A DNA stretch of 64,000 nucleotides from the NCBI RefSeq assembly GCF_000507145.1, contig NZ_AYTO01000031.1, positions 1 to 64,000 of the forward strand, read 5' to 3'. The translations under genes were made by a program, and so were the position numbers. The notes beneath the pieces were generated by a model, which was not told where the DNA came from, ran no database searches, and was given only the letters and a program-made list of their open reading frames with translations. The stretch comes from Bacillus tequilensis KCTC 13622 (GTDB lineage Bacteria > Bacillota > Bacilli > Bacillales > Bacillaceae). This document shows, piece after piece, positions 9,586 through 18,289 of the stretch (its first letter is position 1; each line of letters opens with the position of its first letter).

Positions 9586-10692
9586 TTATTTTGATTTAAT
9601 ACCTGCGCCACAAAGAGGTATGATTATTTTTTCTTCTGGTGCCTTTTTATACTTGATGTAGCCAGCATAGTTTACTGCTGATGTCACTTCCACATAAAAT
9701 CCTTTCGTACTCAGTTTTGCTCGTGCACTCAGAATCTCATCTTCTTCAATATCAATAAACGTACCATTGGTATTACGTACAGCTTCTAAAATTTGTTTGG
9801 AACGCGCTGGTGCAGCAATAGATATCCCTTCCGCTAAAGTACCTTTATTTGCAACGGGTTGTGCTGATTCCTCCCCGGTTTGGTAAGCTTTCACAAGGGG
9901 CGCACAGTTCTCCGCTTGAATGGCAACGATTTTCGGTATTTTATCAATTAATCCATTTTCAAATAACTCTTTAAAGCCATAGTACGCACCTAGGAGAAGC
10001 GTACCGTTTCCAACCGGAATAATTAAAGCATCAGGCGCACCATTTAATTGTTCATAAATTTCATAGGCATATGTTTTCGTTCCTTCATAAAAATAAGGAT
10101 TATACACATGACTTGCGTAAAAAACTTTTTCTTCGTCTACAGCTTTTTGTGCCGCGGCTGCAATGTCCTCTCGTGTACCACGAATCTTTTTAATCGTTGC
10201 TCCGTGGGCTTTTATTTGAGCAATCTTTTTGGGTGAAGTTTCATCACTTAGATATATATCACAGGCAATATTACAACGTGCTGCATAAGCTGCAATAGCC
10301 GTTCCTGCATTACCACTGCTATCAGCAATTACTTTTGATACCCCTAATTCTTTTGCCTTTGTCATCAAAACAACGGCTCCTCGATCTTTAAAGGATAATG
10401 TAGGCATCATATAATCAACTTTTACATACGTATTGGTCTCGATATGGTCTAGAACGATTAAAGGTGATTGACCTTCACCCATTGTCACGGATTCCCATGT
10501 CTTCGAATCTTTTGCGAATGGCATGGTTTCAAAATAACGCCATAATGAGTTTGGATAGTTATTCCAAGCTGCAATATCAACTTTTGGGGTATCTTTTACT
10601 ATGTTTAATACTCCGCCACATTCACATTTCCATAAAGTTGGTGTAATATCATGCTTTTTACCACAACTGTTACAAACAAATTGTTTCATCAT
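9586..10692 (-). CDS. Threonine-synthase-like PLP enzyme
   Basis: This 368-residue fold-type II pyridoxal-phosphate enzyme has an N-terminal zinc-ribbon (CNSCG...CECGG, residues 6-26), the PLP lysine in LSFKDRGA, the phosphate-binding loop DSSGNAGTA and a glycine-rich VGNGTLLLGAYYG. This architecture fits threonine synthase, but paralogues in ridA/asparaginase clusters may act as amino-acid ammonia-lyases. It lies downstream of ridA and a YheO-type regulator, so catabolism of an amino acid is plausible. SD AAAGGA precedes two ATGs. Confidence 0.8.
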   Translation of the reverse strand: MMKQFVCNSCGKKHDITPTLWKCECGGVLNIVKDTPKVDIAAWNNYPNSLWRYFETMPFAKDSKTWESVTMGEGQSPLIVLDHIETNTYVKVDYMMPTLSFKDRGAVVLMTKAKELGVSKVIADSSGNAGTAIAAYAARCNIACDIYLSDETSPKKIAQIKAHGATIKKIRGTREDIAAAAQKAVDEEKVFYASHVYNPYFYEGTKTYAYEIYEQLNGAPDALIIPVGNGTLLLGAYYGFKELFENGLIDKIPKIVAIQAENCAPLVKAYQTGEESAQPVANKGTLAEGISIAAPARSKQILEAVRNTNGTFIDIEEDEILSARAKLSTKGFYVEVTSAVNYAGYIKYKKAPEEKIIIPLCGAGIKSK

Positions 10693-10714
10693 TTATCAAT
10701 CCTTTCGAATAATT

Positions 10715-10745
10715 TTTTATACGAATTAGATTTTTTTATACGATA
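10715..10745 (-). promoter_or_regulatory. Direct repeats upstream of the threonine-synthase-like gene
   Basis: Two copies of TTTTTTATACGA about 16 bases apart lie in the 70-base gap between ridA and the PLP-enzyme gene. The same TTTTTTATAC string occurs at the regulator promoter (11841-11850), suggesting one regulator controls both units. Confidence 0.45.
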
Positions 10746-10762
10746 TAGACAAAAAAATATAA

Positions 10763-11137
10763 CTAAATATATGCAATAGCATCAATTTCAATTTTGAATC
10801 CAAAATGTAATTCATTAGTTGGTACAACGGTACGAGCTGGTTTATGGTCACCGAAAAATTCCTTACACACAGCATCTGCTTTATCCCATAATTTCACATC
10901 TGGAATATATAATGTTATACGCAAAATCTTCTCTTTTTTACTTCCAGCTGCTTCTACAATCATTTCCACATTCTTAAGTGCTTGTAGTGTTTCTTCTTCG
11001 ATGGTGCCAAATTTTCTTTCACAGGTTTCTGGATGAATAGCAAATTGCCCTGATACATAGACAGTGTTCTGATGAGCTGTTGCCAATGCATAGTGTCCAT
11101 TTGATTTTAGATTTCCTACTTCAAAGATGCTTTTCAT
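10763..11137 (-). CDS. RidA/YjgF-family enamine deaminase
   Basis: This 124-residue trimeric RidA-like protein hydrolyses reactive 2-aminoacrylate-type enamines released by PLP ammonia-lyases. Family features are VYVSGQFAIHPET, QTLQALKNVEMIVEAAGS and ARTVVPTNELHFGFKIEIDAIAYI; the usual substrate arginine is the R of PARTVVP. I chose the ATG at 11137 because AAGGGG is spaced correctly; an upstream ATG overlaps the regulator. Position between regulator and PLP enzyme fits protection against imine by-products. Confidence 0.85.
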   Translation of the reverse strand: MKSIFEVGNLKSNGHYALATAHQNTVYVSGQFAIHPETCERKFGTIEEETLQALKNVEMIVEAAGSKKEKILRITLYIPDVKLWDKADAVCKEFFGDHKPARTVVPTNELHFGFKIEIDAIAYI

Positions 11138-11147
11138 TTGATTCCCC

Positions 11148-11798
11148 TTAACTTGATTTATTTTTGATTTCATCCAAATAACTATAAACTGTTACTTTGG
11201 ATATACCTAACAAAGATGCGACCTTCTCAACAGATCCTTTCATTAGAAAAATGCCTTTTTCGTCCATAAATCTTATTAATTCAATCTTTTCATGACGTTT
11301 CATGACTGGATGAACACTGTTTTGAATAATTTGTTGAATCAATTGATCCACTATTCCTTCAACATTTTCAATATCATCATCTGATTTTGTTTCATTCTCC
11401 TGAACTTCAACTTGTGTAGAAAGAAAAGCATTCATAAATTGTTGCATTTGATTCAGTGCTTCAACATCAAAATTTATGCAGAAAGCACCAATCACTTTTT
11501 GCTTGGAATCACGTATTAACGAAGTCGAAGAACGAATCGTACGCTTATCTTCTGTTACAAATGTATAACCTGCAAGATAATCTTCTTTAAAATCTTCTGA
11601 TTGTAATACAGTCTTTACTAGGTGATCAAATGATTGACCGATTTCTCTTCCTGTAACATGGTTATTTACTGTAAACATTACAGAGGCTTGAGGGTTCGTC
11701 AAATCATGAATAACGACTTCACAGTTTGATCCAAACATTTTTGCAGTAGATTTTGCTATAGGGATAAAACTCTCTAATACTTTCTTAATTTCTTCCAC
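11148..11798 (-). CDS. YheO-type PAS/HTH transcription regulator
   Basis: This 216-residue protein has an N-terminal YheO-like PAS domain (about residues 5-115: FGSNCEVVIHDLTNPQASVM...RSSTSLIRDSKQKVIGAFCINFD) and a C-terminal helix-turn-helix (VASLLGISKVTVYSYLDEI). This DauR/YheO family often controls amino-acid catabolic genes next to ridA. It heads the ridA/threonine-synthase-like/asparaginase operon and probably responds to its substrate. Confidence 0.85.
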   Translation of the reverse strand: MEEIKKVLESFIPIAKSTAKMFGSNCEVVIHDLTNPQASVMFTVNNHVTGREIGQSFDHLVKTVLQSEDFKEDYLAGYTFVTEDKRTIRSSTSLIRDSKQKVIGAFCINFDVEALNQMQQFMNAFLSTQVEVQENETKSDDDIENVEGIVDQLIQQIIQNSVHPVMKRHEKIELIRFMDEKGIFLMKGSVEKVASLLGISKVTVYSYLDEIKNKSS

Positions 11799-11832
11799 GT
11801 CTAATTACCTCATTTTTTAAAATTCCACCCAA

Positions 11833-11852
11833 TTGTATATTTTTTTATACAA
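11833..11852. promoter_or_regulatory. Operator-like inverted repeat upstream of the YheO-type regulator
   Basis: TTGTATA (11833-11839) and TATACAA (11846-11852) are separated by six T's, about 35 bases upstream of the start. The inner sequence recurs upstream of the PLP-enzyme gene. Confidence 0.45.
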
Positions 11853-11942
11853 AAAGGCAATATGTAGATTTTTTTATATATCCAACAGAAAAATTTTTTT
11901 GCCATACAATCATCAATAAAAGCTTTTAGCAACTCCAGACTA

Positions 11943-12014
11943 TCTCATTTTGCAGATGAAGACACTACTCCAAATAGTGGTTTCAAAATTGCCGCAGATC
12001 GAGTTGGTGCATAA
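11943..12014 (+). pseudogene. phrI-like 3' fragment ending in DRVGA
   Basis: The frame reads FADEDTTPNSGFKIAADRVGA and then TAA. The last eight residues match the PhrI tail (KxAADRVGA), whose final pentapeptide is the secreted signal of ICEBs1. No start codon or signal peptide lies in frame upstream, so the N-terminal export part is lost. It is on the plus strand although the neighbouring rap relic is on the minus strand; normally phr follows rap on the same strand, so an inversion or recombination is implied. Confidence 0.6.
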
Positions 12015-12074
12015 AAAGGGAGGGGAGTTGATCCTTTCTTTTTTTCGAATAACTCTTCTTGCTTCTTTCTCTAA

Positions 12075-12740
12075 CTCTTTACCCTGCAATAATATTCCTG
12101 AGCAACATTAAAATTATTTCTTTTCGCCTCAACATGAGCCATAGCAAATAAAGCTTTTGTTAAAAAGATGTGTTCAGATTTTCCGAAAATTTTAATTGAT
12201 ACACCTAGATGATTAGCCGCATTATCAAATCCTTTAATTCCTCATAACAAATTCCAATATTCATGTGAGACATACCAATGAAATGATCAATCTTTATCTC
12301 CTCTGCAATATCTTTAAAAATTGCTGTAAAGTCATTTCAAACTCAAAAGAATCAATCAAATTACCCGCTGCAATAAATTAACATCGCATTGTCTGAAAAG
12401 CATATTCATCATATTTCTTAAATATTTTCAGTGCTCGATTAGCATAGTTCATTGAGAAATAAGTCTGTTTCATATCATAATAAACGTACGACACTTTGAA
12501 GAAAAATTCTGCCCTCTCTAATTCATCCTCAACCTGATATAACTTAGATTCAGCAATCCTATAAGCCCTTATAGCAGTTGTTAACTCTTTTCGTCTAAAT
12601 TCGTGCATACCCAAGAAAAAGAAATAATAACATTCAAGCATTCCTGCCAATTGCCCTGCTCTTCTATTTCCTTTATTGTCTCGTAAGCATTATTTAGATC
12701 ATCTATTTCTAGTTTCAAGTGTTCGAGTCCATTCAACATC
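12075..12740 (-). pseudogene. Rap-family relic
   Basis: The minus strand carries successive Rap segments: LEIDDLNNAYETIKEIEEQ (start), YYFFFLGMHEFRRKELTTAI and ERAEFFFKVSYVYYDMKQTY (tetratricopeptide repeats), FIAAGNLIDSFEFE, then IFGKSEHIFLTKALFAMAHV. At least one frameshift and several stops break it, and the C-terminal end is missing. Rap proteins with TPR domains bind Phr peptides; RapI-type members activate ICE excision by antagonising the repressor. This is a second rap relic, distinct from the one at 20942-21390. Confidence 0.8.
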
Positions 12741-12911
12741 AAATGAATACTGTTACTATAAATGACTTGATGATTAAAAGAAACTCAACACAAAATATGG
12801 AAACATATGATACACTATAAACAATAGAAAAAGATATTAAATTTTGAAACTTATTCTTAAATTTTCTGTATTTTAATATAAAATGATATCTAATGCAGGG
12901 AGGAATATTAG

Positions 12912-13226
12912 TTGGCTGAAAAACAAAAAAGTGTTTCATTTTTTAAAAAATATTGGGTTTCTCAAATTGGTGTATTTTTATTGTCACAGGTGATTTTTAT
13001 AACATTTGAAACAACAGGATGGTTACCTAATTATAGAGAGATTGATGGAACACTATTTGGGAGAATTACGGAATCGTCTATTTTTATACAATGGTTTACC
13101 TTTTATAAAACACCACAATTAAATTTACTTACTGTCTTTTTTGGCGTCTTCTTTCTTGTGCCTGGAATAATAAGTGCATTAAAAAACGTATTTTCACCTA
13201 GACACTATAGTAATAGCTCTAGATAA
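12912..13226 (+). CDS. YfzA-like small membrane protein
   Basis: This 104-residue protein has two predicted membrane segments (about residues 14-33 and 75-95) and a central loop with TTGWLPNYREIDGTLFGRI and WFTFYKTPQLN. It resembles the uncharacterised Bacillus YfzA-like family, from memory. The start is TTG with GGGAGG upstream. It is an isolated gene between a rap relic and an integrase relic; its function is unknown. Confidence 0.55.
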   Translation: MAEKQKSVSFFKKYWVSQIGVFLLSQVIFITFETTGWLPNYREIDGTLFGRITESSIFIQWFTFYKTPQLNLLTVFFGVFFLVPGIISALKNVFSPRHYSNSSR

Positions 13227-13350
13227 CGGTGATTAAAAATAAATTGGTTTAGAAGAGTTTTACTTAGCCTATTGAGTGTGTTCGTTGAACAAGTCAATAT
13301 CACAAGAATGGAACTTCAATATATTTAGGAGTTCCGTAGCCGAAAAATCA

Positions 13351-13562
13351 AAACAATTTGTAATCGAAGAGAAGTAGAACTGATCTGCCTTCATGATCTG
13401 AGTCATTCACATGTTGCACTATTAATACACCAAGGAGAAGATTACATCACAATAAAGGAACGACTAGGACATGCTTCAATCAAAACAACAATCGATGTTT
13501 ATGGTCATCTCTTTCCTAATAAACAAAAAGAAACTGCTGATAAGCTGGATGAATTATTCTAA
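13351..13562 (+). pseudogene. Tyrosine recombinase 3' fragment
   Basis: The frame CLHDLSHSHVALLIHQGEDY, then KERLGHASIKTTIDVYGHLFPNKQ and DELF-stop, is the C-terminal catalytic part of an ICEBs1-type integrase. It retains the second-box histidine and the GH and catalytic Tyr (DVYGHLF), but the box-II arginine of HDLRHSH is changed to Ser. Everything upstream is lost. It ends about 80 bases from an att relic, as int does at the tRNA. Confidence 0.85.
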
Positions 13563-13611
13563 CAAGTGGGGTAAAAAGGAGTAAACCACCCTAAAATTAA
13601 AAGAGAGCATA

Positions 13612-13707
13612 AAAAAATACCAGGGGTCTACAACCCTTGGTATCATTGATGCGGCCGACAGGACTTGAATATCCACGGGTTATCCACCCACTAGGCCCTC
13701 CATCTAT
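13612..13707 (-). repeat. Relic att site with tRNA-Leu 3' half (copy 4)
   Basis: Hairpin (ATACCAGGGGT/ACCCTTGGTAT), tRNA-Leu 3' half, and the first ten bases of the att core at 13691-13700, after which identity is lost. It lies directly behind the integrase fragment. Confidence 0.85.
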
Positions 13708-13717
13708 ATTCATAAAA

Positions 13718-14158
13718 CTATTGCTCAGTTGTCAGCATGTTAAGCAAATTACGAATTTCCTTGTTATAACTTTTAATTTCTTCTTCATTACAACCAGTTT
13801 TATCAAATACTGCATTAGGAATCATTGTGACTTTTTCTTTAAACTCATTCCCTTCAGTTGTTAACGTAATAATTACACTTCGTTCATCCTCTTTTGAACG
13901 CTCTCTTATAATAAGACCTCGCTCCTCAAGTCGTTTTAAAACTGGAGTTAATGTTCCGGAGTCTAGATATAATTCTTCGCCTAAACCTTTAACAGATATT
14001 TTTTCCTTCTCCCATAAAACAAGAAGAACCAAATACTGTGGATAAGTAATTCCTAATTCTTTTAAGAGAGGATGGTATAACTTTATCATTTCACGGGAAG
14101 CTGCATAAATCGCAAAACATAGATGATTACTTAACAGTAATTTATCATCATTCTTCAT
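13718..14158 (-). CDS. ohrR: OhrR-like peroxide-sensing MarR repressor
   Basis: This 146-residue MarR-family dimer has the conserved N-terminal sensing cysteine (LSNHLCFAIYAASREM, Cys at about 14) of OhrR, which is oxidised by organic hydroperoxides and then releases DNA. The winged helix (LGEELYLDSGTLTPVLKRLEERGLI) is intact. I chose the ATG at 14158 after GAGGGA, giving OhrR length. It is divergent from an ohr gene with a palindrome between. B. subtilis has another ohr locus, so this pair is probably accessory. Confidence 0.88.
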   Translation of the reverse strand: MKNDDKLLLSNHLCFAIYAASREMIKLYHPLLKELGITYPQYLVLLVLWEKEKISVKGLGEELYLDSGTLTPVLKRLEERGLIIRERSKEDERSVIITLTTEGNEFKEKVTMIPNAVFDKTGCNEEEIKSYNKEIRNLLNMLTTEQ

Positions 14159-14592
14159 GTTAAATCCCTCACAATATTTATATTCATTATTACACATAAT
14201 AGCACAAGAATTACATTAAGTAAAATTGAATGACTAACAATTTAATTAATCATAACTTATACGCATGGAAAATCAGAAAGAATCTATCTTTATTTATAAC
14301 CATCATGTGTTTGAGGGGCTTTCTTATTATTACCGATACTATATTGTTTAAACCGACTCATAGATTTATTGAGCCGCCAATAATATGATCTTCTATTTTC
14401 TCAATATGGTTATTATGTACACTAACTTTAAACTGCCGAAAACTGTTCTTTATTTTAGTCTAATCAATAATTTAGAGGATTTTCATTATGAATTTAAATT
14501 GAGAACAATTAAATTTTTAAAAATTTAATTGACAACGATAATTATATTGATTAAAATTCAATTGTGTTAAATTTAATTTATAGGAGTGTTTG
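14159..14592. other. ohrR-ohr intergenic region
   Basis: It holds the operator and ohr promoter described separately. The remainder (14200-14500) shows no gene and is strongly AT-rich. Confidence 0.5.
14506..14557 (+). promoter_or_regulatory. ohr promoter with 26-bp palindromic operator
   Basis: A perfect 26-base palindrome (14506-14531, CAATTAAATTTT and complement) overlaps the -35 of TTGACA (14529-14534), 17 bases, TAAAAT (14552-14557). OhrR operators are AT-rich palindromes built from the same AATTAAATT half-site, so repression by the adjacent regulator is well supported. Confidence 0.82.
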
Positions 14593-15012
14593 ATGATGAC
14601 AGTATATTTTACAGCAGAAGCTACAACAAAAGGCGGAAGAGAAGGTCATGTAAAATCTAATGATCTTATTATTGATTTGGATTTAGCTATGCCAAAACCA
14701 AATCAAGCATCCACGGCTACAAATCCAGAACAATTATTTGCGGCAGGCTATTCAGCTTGTTATGACAGTGCTCTTCATTTAGCAGCCCAAAGACAACGAT
14801 TAAAAATCGAATCAGCAGTTACTGGTAAAGTAAGTTTATTAAAAGATGAAAGTGATAATGGTTATAAACTCGGAGTTGTTTTGGAGGTGGAAATTCAAGG
14901 GGTATCTCAAGAGCAAGCGGAAGAATTAACCCATGCAGCTCATCAAGTATGTCCATATTCTAAAGCTACTCGCGGAAATATTGATGTACAAATCATTACA
15001 ACAGCAATGTAA
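14593..15012 (+). CDS. ohr: Organic hydroperoxide resistance protein Ohr
   Basis: This 139-residue OsmC/Ohr-family thiol peroxidase reduces organic hydroperoxides. Both catalytic cysteines are present (GYSACYDSAL and VCPYSKATRGN), along with the Arg/Glu region near QLFAAGYSA. The start lies behind GGAG; two adjacent ATGs are possible. It is controlled by the divergent ohrR through the overlapping palindrome and followed 69 bases later by an esterase gene on the same strand. Confidence 0.92.
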   Translation: MMTVYFTAEATTKGGREGHVKSNDLIIDLDLAMPKPNQASTATNPEQLFAAGYSACYDSALHLAAQRQRLKIESAVTGKVSLLKDESDNGYKLGVVLEVEIQGVSQEQAEELTHAAHQVCPYSKATRGNIDVQIITTAM

Positions 15013-15081
15013 GACGAAAGATGCCAAGATCAAAAGGTAATGGAATAAAAGTTACCAACCTTCAAATAAGGAGAGAGATCT

Positions 15082-16029
15082 ATGTTAAAAAAAGTACAAT
15101 TAGAAAAAGCAGCTCAAGAATTTGCAGAAGCAACCGCGAACCCCCCCTATCTATTCGACCTTGGACCTGAGAAAGGACGAGAAGCTGTAGATGAGGTTCA
15201 ATCTGACCCAATTGATAAACTGCCAGTTGATATTGAAGATATTATGATTTCAGGAGGACCGAGCGGACAGGTATCAGTAAGAATAATGCGCCCACAGAAT
15301 GCGCCTGCGCACCTTCCTGTCATCGTGTACATTCATGGGGCCGGCTGGGTATTTGGTAATGAGCATACACATGATCGGCTCATCCGTGAGCTCGCAGTTG
15401 GAGCACAAGCTGCTATTGTCTTTCCAAATTACACCTTATCTCCAGAAGCAAAATATCCGACAGCCATTGAAGAAATCTATGCAGTAGTGAAGTGGGCAGC
15501 TGAAAATGGCCGTGAGAACGGCATGATTCCCGAGAGTCTAACAATTGCAGGTGATAGTGTTGGAGGCAATATGACTGCTGCTGTCACGCTAATGGCCAAA
15601 GCACGAGATGACTTGAATATCCGACAGCAATTACTTTTCTATCCGGTAACAGACGCTTCTTTCGATACGGAATCCTATCACCAGTTTGCTACAGGATACT
15701 TTTTACGCAAGGACGCGATGATGTGGTTTTGGGACCAGTACACAACCAATTCGAACGAGCGTACTGAAATTACAGCATCACCTCTACGTGCAACTACTGA
15801 GCAGCTTCAAGGGCTTCCACCTGCATTGATTATCACAGCTGAAGCTGATGTACTTCGTGACGAGGGAGAAGCATATGCCAATAAACTTCGTGAAGCCGGT
15901 GTTCCGGTCACTGCCGTACGTTTCCAAGGTATCATTCACGATTTCGTGATGCTCAACGCCTTAGCCAAAACTGAAGCTGCGCGCGGAGCAATTGATCTTG
16001 CCACAACCTGGTTGCGTAAAGGGTTTTAA
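15082..16029 (+). CDS. Alpha/beta-hydrolase (HSL-family esterase/lipase)
   Basis: This 315-residue hydrolase of the hormone-sensitive-lipase group has the oxyanion motif YIHGAGWVFGN (about residues 89-99), nucleophile serine in GDSVGGN, and catalytic Asp and His in the ADVLRDEGEAYA and IHDFVML segments. It would hydrolyse short-chain esters in the cytoplasm; the substrate cannot be read from sequence. SD GGAGAGAG precedes the ATG. It is co-directional with ohr; an ohr-plus-esterase pair may process peroxidised lipids, but this is inference. Confidence 0.87.
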   Translation: MLKKVQLEKAAQEFAEATANPPYLFDLGPEKGREAVDEVQSDPIDKLPVDIEDIMISGGPSGQVSVRIMRPQNAPAHLPVIVYIHGAGWVFGNEHTHDRLIRELAVGAQAAIVFPNYTLSPEAKYPTAIEEIYAVVKWAAENGRENGMIPESLTIAGDSVGGNMTAAVTLMAKARDDLNIRQQLLFYPVTDASFDTESYHQFATGYFLRKDAMMWFWDQYTTNSNERTEITASPLRATTEQLQGLPPALIITAEADVLRDEGEAYANKLREAGVPVTAVRFQGIIHDFVMLNALAKTEAARGAIDLATTWLRKGF

Positions 16030-16100
16030 TGAATCTATTGTTTCGTCACAACTGCTGCAAATAAATAAATAAAAAACAAACAGATCCACTCCATAATTGA

Positions 16101-16533
16101 GTGGATCTTATATCTATTCAATCACTTATCGCAAATATATTCACAATCGAGTATGCTTTCTTTTACTTTCGTGAGGATAAATTGAAAAATGCTGAAACTG
16201 ATGCTCAAACAAATGCTAACTATCATGAATGGAATGAAAAGGCCAATATCATTTATGAATTTGTGATGAAATACAATGATTATATAAAAACTGCACGTGA
16301 TTATGGTACCGGTGAGATCATTAATATGGTTGAAGTACACACTCTCACTGTTATTGAGGAGAACCTAAGAATTACTGTTAACTGAGGTAGCGTTGAAGCG
16401 GAACCGAACAAGGGGTGCTGTATCACAGATTATCTCTGAACTTGAAAAACGCGATTTGATTATAAGAAAAAAAGAAGACGGAAACGCCAAGCATGTACAT
16501 CTGTATGCAACCGAATTGCTGAATAGACCTTAA
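16101..16533 (+). pseudogene. MarR-family regulator relic
   Basis: The first 94 codons read MDLISIQSLIANIFTIEYAF and so on to ENLRITVN-stop. Past a one-base shift near 16380 the frame continues EVALKRNRTRGAVSQIISEL and KRDLIIRKKEDGNAKHVHLY, a MarR winged helix, then ends early at LLNRP. A frameshift and loss of the C-terminal helices inactivate it. It sits just before an integrase fragment. Confidence 0.75.
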
Positions 16534-16540
16534 ATAATGT

Positions 16541-16617
16541 TTCTTGACATGTATATGACCCATCTATACCCTAATAAACAAAAAGAGATGGCTGACAAAT
16601 TAGATAACTTACTATAA
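16541..16617 (+). pseudogene. Tyrosine recombinase 3' end (short)
   Basis: About 25 codons: LDMYMTHLYPNKQKEMADKL, then DNLL-stop, matching the integrase tail of the other relics (DVYGHLFPNKQKETADKLDEL). It is followed by a hairpin and the tRNA-derived att copy. Confidence 0.75.
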
Positions 16618-16660
16618 GTTAATCGACACTTTTGGTCACAAAACACATTTTAAATAAATA

Positions 16661-16756
16661 AAAAATACCAAGGGTATCAAAACCCTTGGTATCATTGATG
16701 CGGCCGAGAAGACTTGAACCTCCACGGGTTATTCACCCACTAAGCCCTCAAAGCTT
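16661..16756 (-). repeat. Relic att site with tRNA-Leu 3' half (copy 5)
   Basis: Hairpin (ATACCAAGGGT/ACCCTTGGTAT), tRNA-Leu 3' half with one substitution, and a core (16740-16756) with one internal change whose distal end diverges (AAAGCTT in place of AACCTAG). Confidence 0.85.
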
Positions 16757-16847
16757 CTTGCTTCTTATTTTGCTGTATTGCTCGGATAATCCCAGCTTAT
16801 TCTGAGTCTGTATTTCGAGTAGCCGGTCAATTAAATGGATGTTTTTT

Positions 16848-18251
16848 TCATTCCTTTTCTGTTTGTTCCATTTTCCACCACAGTGAATCTTTTGGATTTT
16901 CCACAGCTTCTTGAAACTCAGCTTTAGAAGCAACTGTTGGGTAAGAACCTTTTAAAGATTTACCTGAAGTATCTTTAAATAAGGTTAGCACAACTATTAA
17001 GCCAATTAAACTGACTGCTAATAAATAGAAACCTGGCGCCAAATTGTTTCTTGTCACATGGGTTAACCAAGAAGCAACTAAAGGTGTTGTTCCGCCAAAA
17101 ATAGAAACTGATAAGTTGAATGTCCAGGATAATGTACGATATCTAATGTCAGTATGGAACAACGTAGGTAAAGATCCTGGCATAGTACCTTCGTATACAG
17201 ATAATACAATACCTAACATTAAAAGCCCTATAAACAAGAATGTTATATTCCCCATATTAAGAAATTGGAAAGAGATAATCGAAAATACAATTCCTAATAC
17301 TAATCCAATTGTTATAACTTTTTTATTTCCTAATTTATCTCCTAGTTTACCAAAAGTTAAAGCGAACGGTACCATAATAATCAATACAATTGCTGTAACC
17401 GGTGTACTTATATTATCACTTATACCAAGGTTCTCATCTAAATAAGAAGGCATATAACCTAACAATAGGTAATTGGTTATATTGAAAAATGCCACAAATA
17501 CGATACATAAAAAGATATCTTTTTTATATGTTTTAATTACTTCTAATAAACCTGGTTGTTGTTCTTGGTTATCAGAGATGTCATTTTCAAAGATTGGCGA
17601 TTCATCTAAATGACTTCTCAAATATAAACCAAATAATCCCATTGGGATACTCAAGAAGAAAGGAATTCTCCATCCCCAACTATTCATTTGAACATCAGAT
17701 AAAGTCCAGAAAAGTACTGTAACTAAAACAGAAGCTACTATATAACCAGATAATGTGCCGATTTCTAAACCACTGCCTAACCTTATACGTTTATTATCTG
17801 GAGAAGATTCTGCGATATATACCATTGCACCAGCGTACTCTCCACCCACAGAAAAGCCCTGTAGAATACGAGCTAAGAGTAATAATATAGGGGCCCATAC
17901 GCCAATCTGATCATAGGTAGGAAGTACACCAATTATTAAAGTAGATAAAGCCATCATTAAAATAGTAATTGTTAATACTATTTTCCGACCAAATTTATCA
18001 CCCATTTTACCAAAAATAATTCCGCCTACCGGTCTAAGTAAAAAGGCAATTGCAAATGTAGCAAAAGTAAATATTAACTTTAATTCATCGTTTTGAACTG
18101 GACTGAAAAAGTTTTTACTAATAATAACTGCCAAATAAGAATATAAAGCAAAATCAAACCATTCCATCGCGTTTCCTATCCCTGTAGCAAACACGCTTTT
18201 CTTCGCTTTTTGAATGTCTACAACGTTAATTTTTTTCTTGTTGAACTTCAT
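16848..18251 (-). CDS. ProP-type MFS symporter
   Basis: This 467-residue major-facilitator transporter of the metabolite:H+ symporter group has 12 hydrophobic helices, N-terminal [16 protein letters not shown], loop [10 protein letters not shown] (residues about 81-90), and [16 protein letters not shown]. Proteins of this type take up proline/betaine, shikimate or other organic acids. A relic of a BCCT osmoprotectant transporter lies just upstream, which makes an osmolyte substrate attractive but unproven. Confidence 0.85.
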   Translation of the reverse strand: MKFNKKKINVVDIQKAKKSVFATGIGNAMEWFDFALYSYLAVIISKNFFSPVQNDELKLIFTFATFAIAFLLRPVGGIIFGKMGDKFGRKIVLTITILMMALSTLIIGVLPTYDQIGVWAPILLLLARILQGFSVGGEYAGAMVYIAESSPDNKRIRLGSGLEIGTLSGYIVASVLVTVLFWTLSDVQMNSWGWRIPFFLSIPMGLFGLYLRSHLDESPIFENDISDNQEQQPGLLEVIKTYKKDIFLCIVFVAFFNITNYLLLGYMPSYLDENLGISDNISTPVTAIVLIIMVPFALTFGKLGDKLGNKKVITIGLVLGIVFSIISFQFLNMGNITFLFIGLLMLGIVLSVYEGTMPGSLPTLFHTDIRYRTLSWTFNLSVSIFGGTTPLVASWLTHVTRNNLAPGFYLLAVSLIGLIVVLTLFKDTSGKSLKGSYPTVASKAEFQEAVENPKDSLWWKMEQTEKE

Positions 18252-18289
18252 CTAATAATATCAACTCCTTAATTATCAGAACCTCATTA

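Noticed and set aside
12739..12939. 66-codon minus-strand frame upstream of the rap relic
   Set aside because: Low-complexity AT-rich frame overlapping the start of the YfzA-like gene; no ribosome site.
16748..16933. 61-codon minus-strand frame after the MFS gene
   Set aside because: It overlaps the MFS 3' end in another frame and has no start signal or recognisable content.
17044..17445. 133-codon plus-strand frame inside the MFS gene
   Set aside because: It is antisense to a conserved transporter with clear motifs; no start signal.
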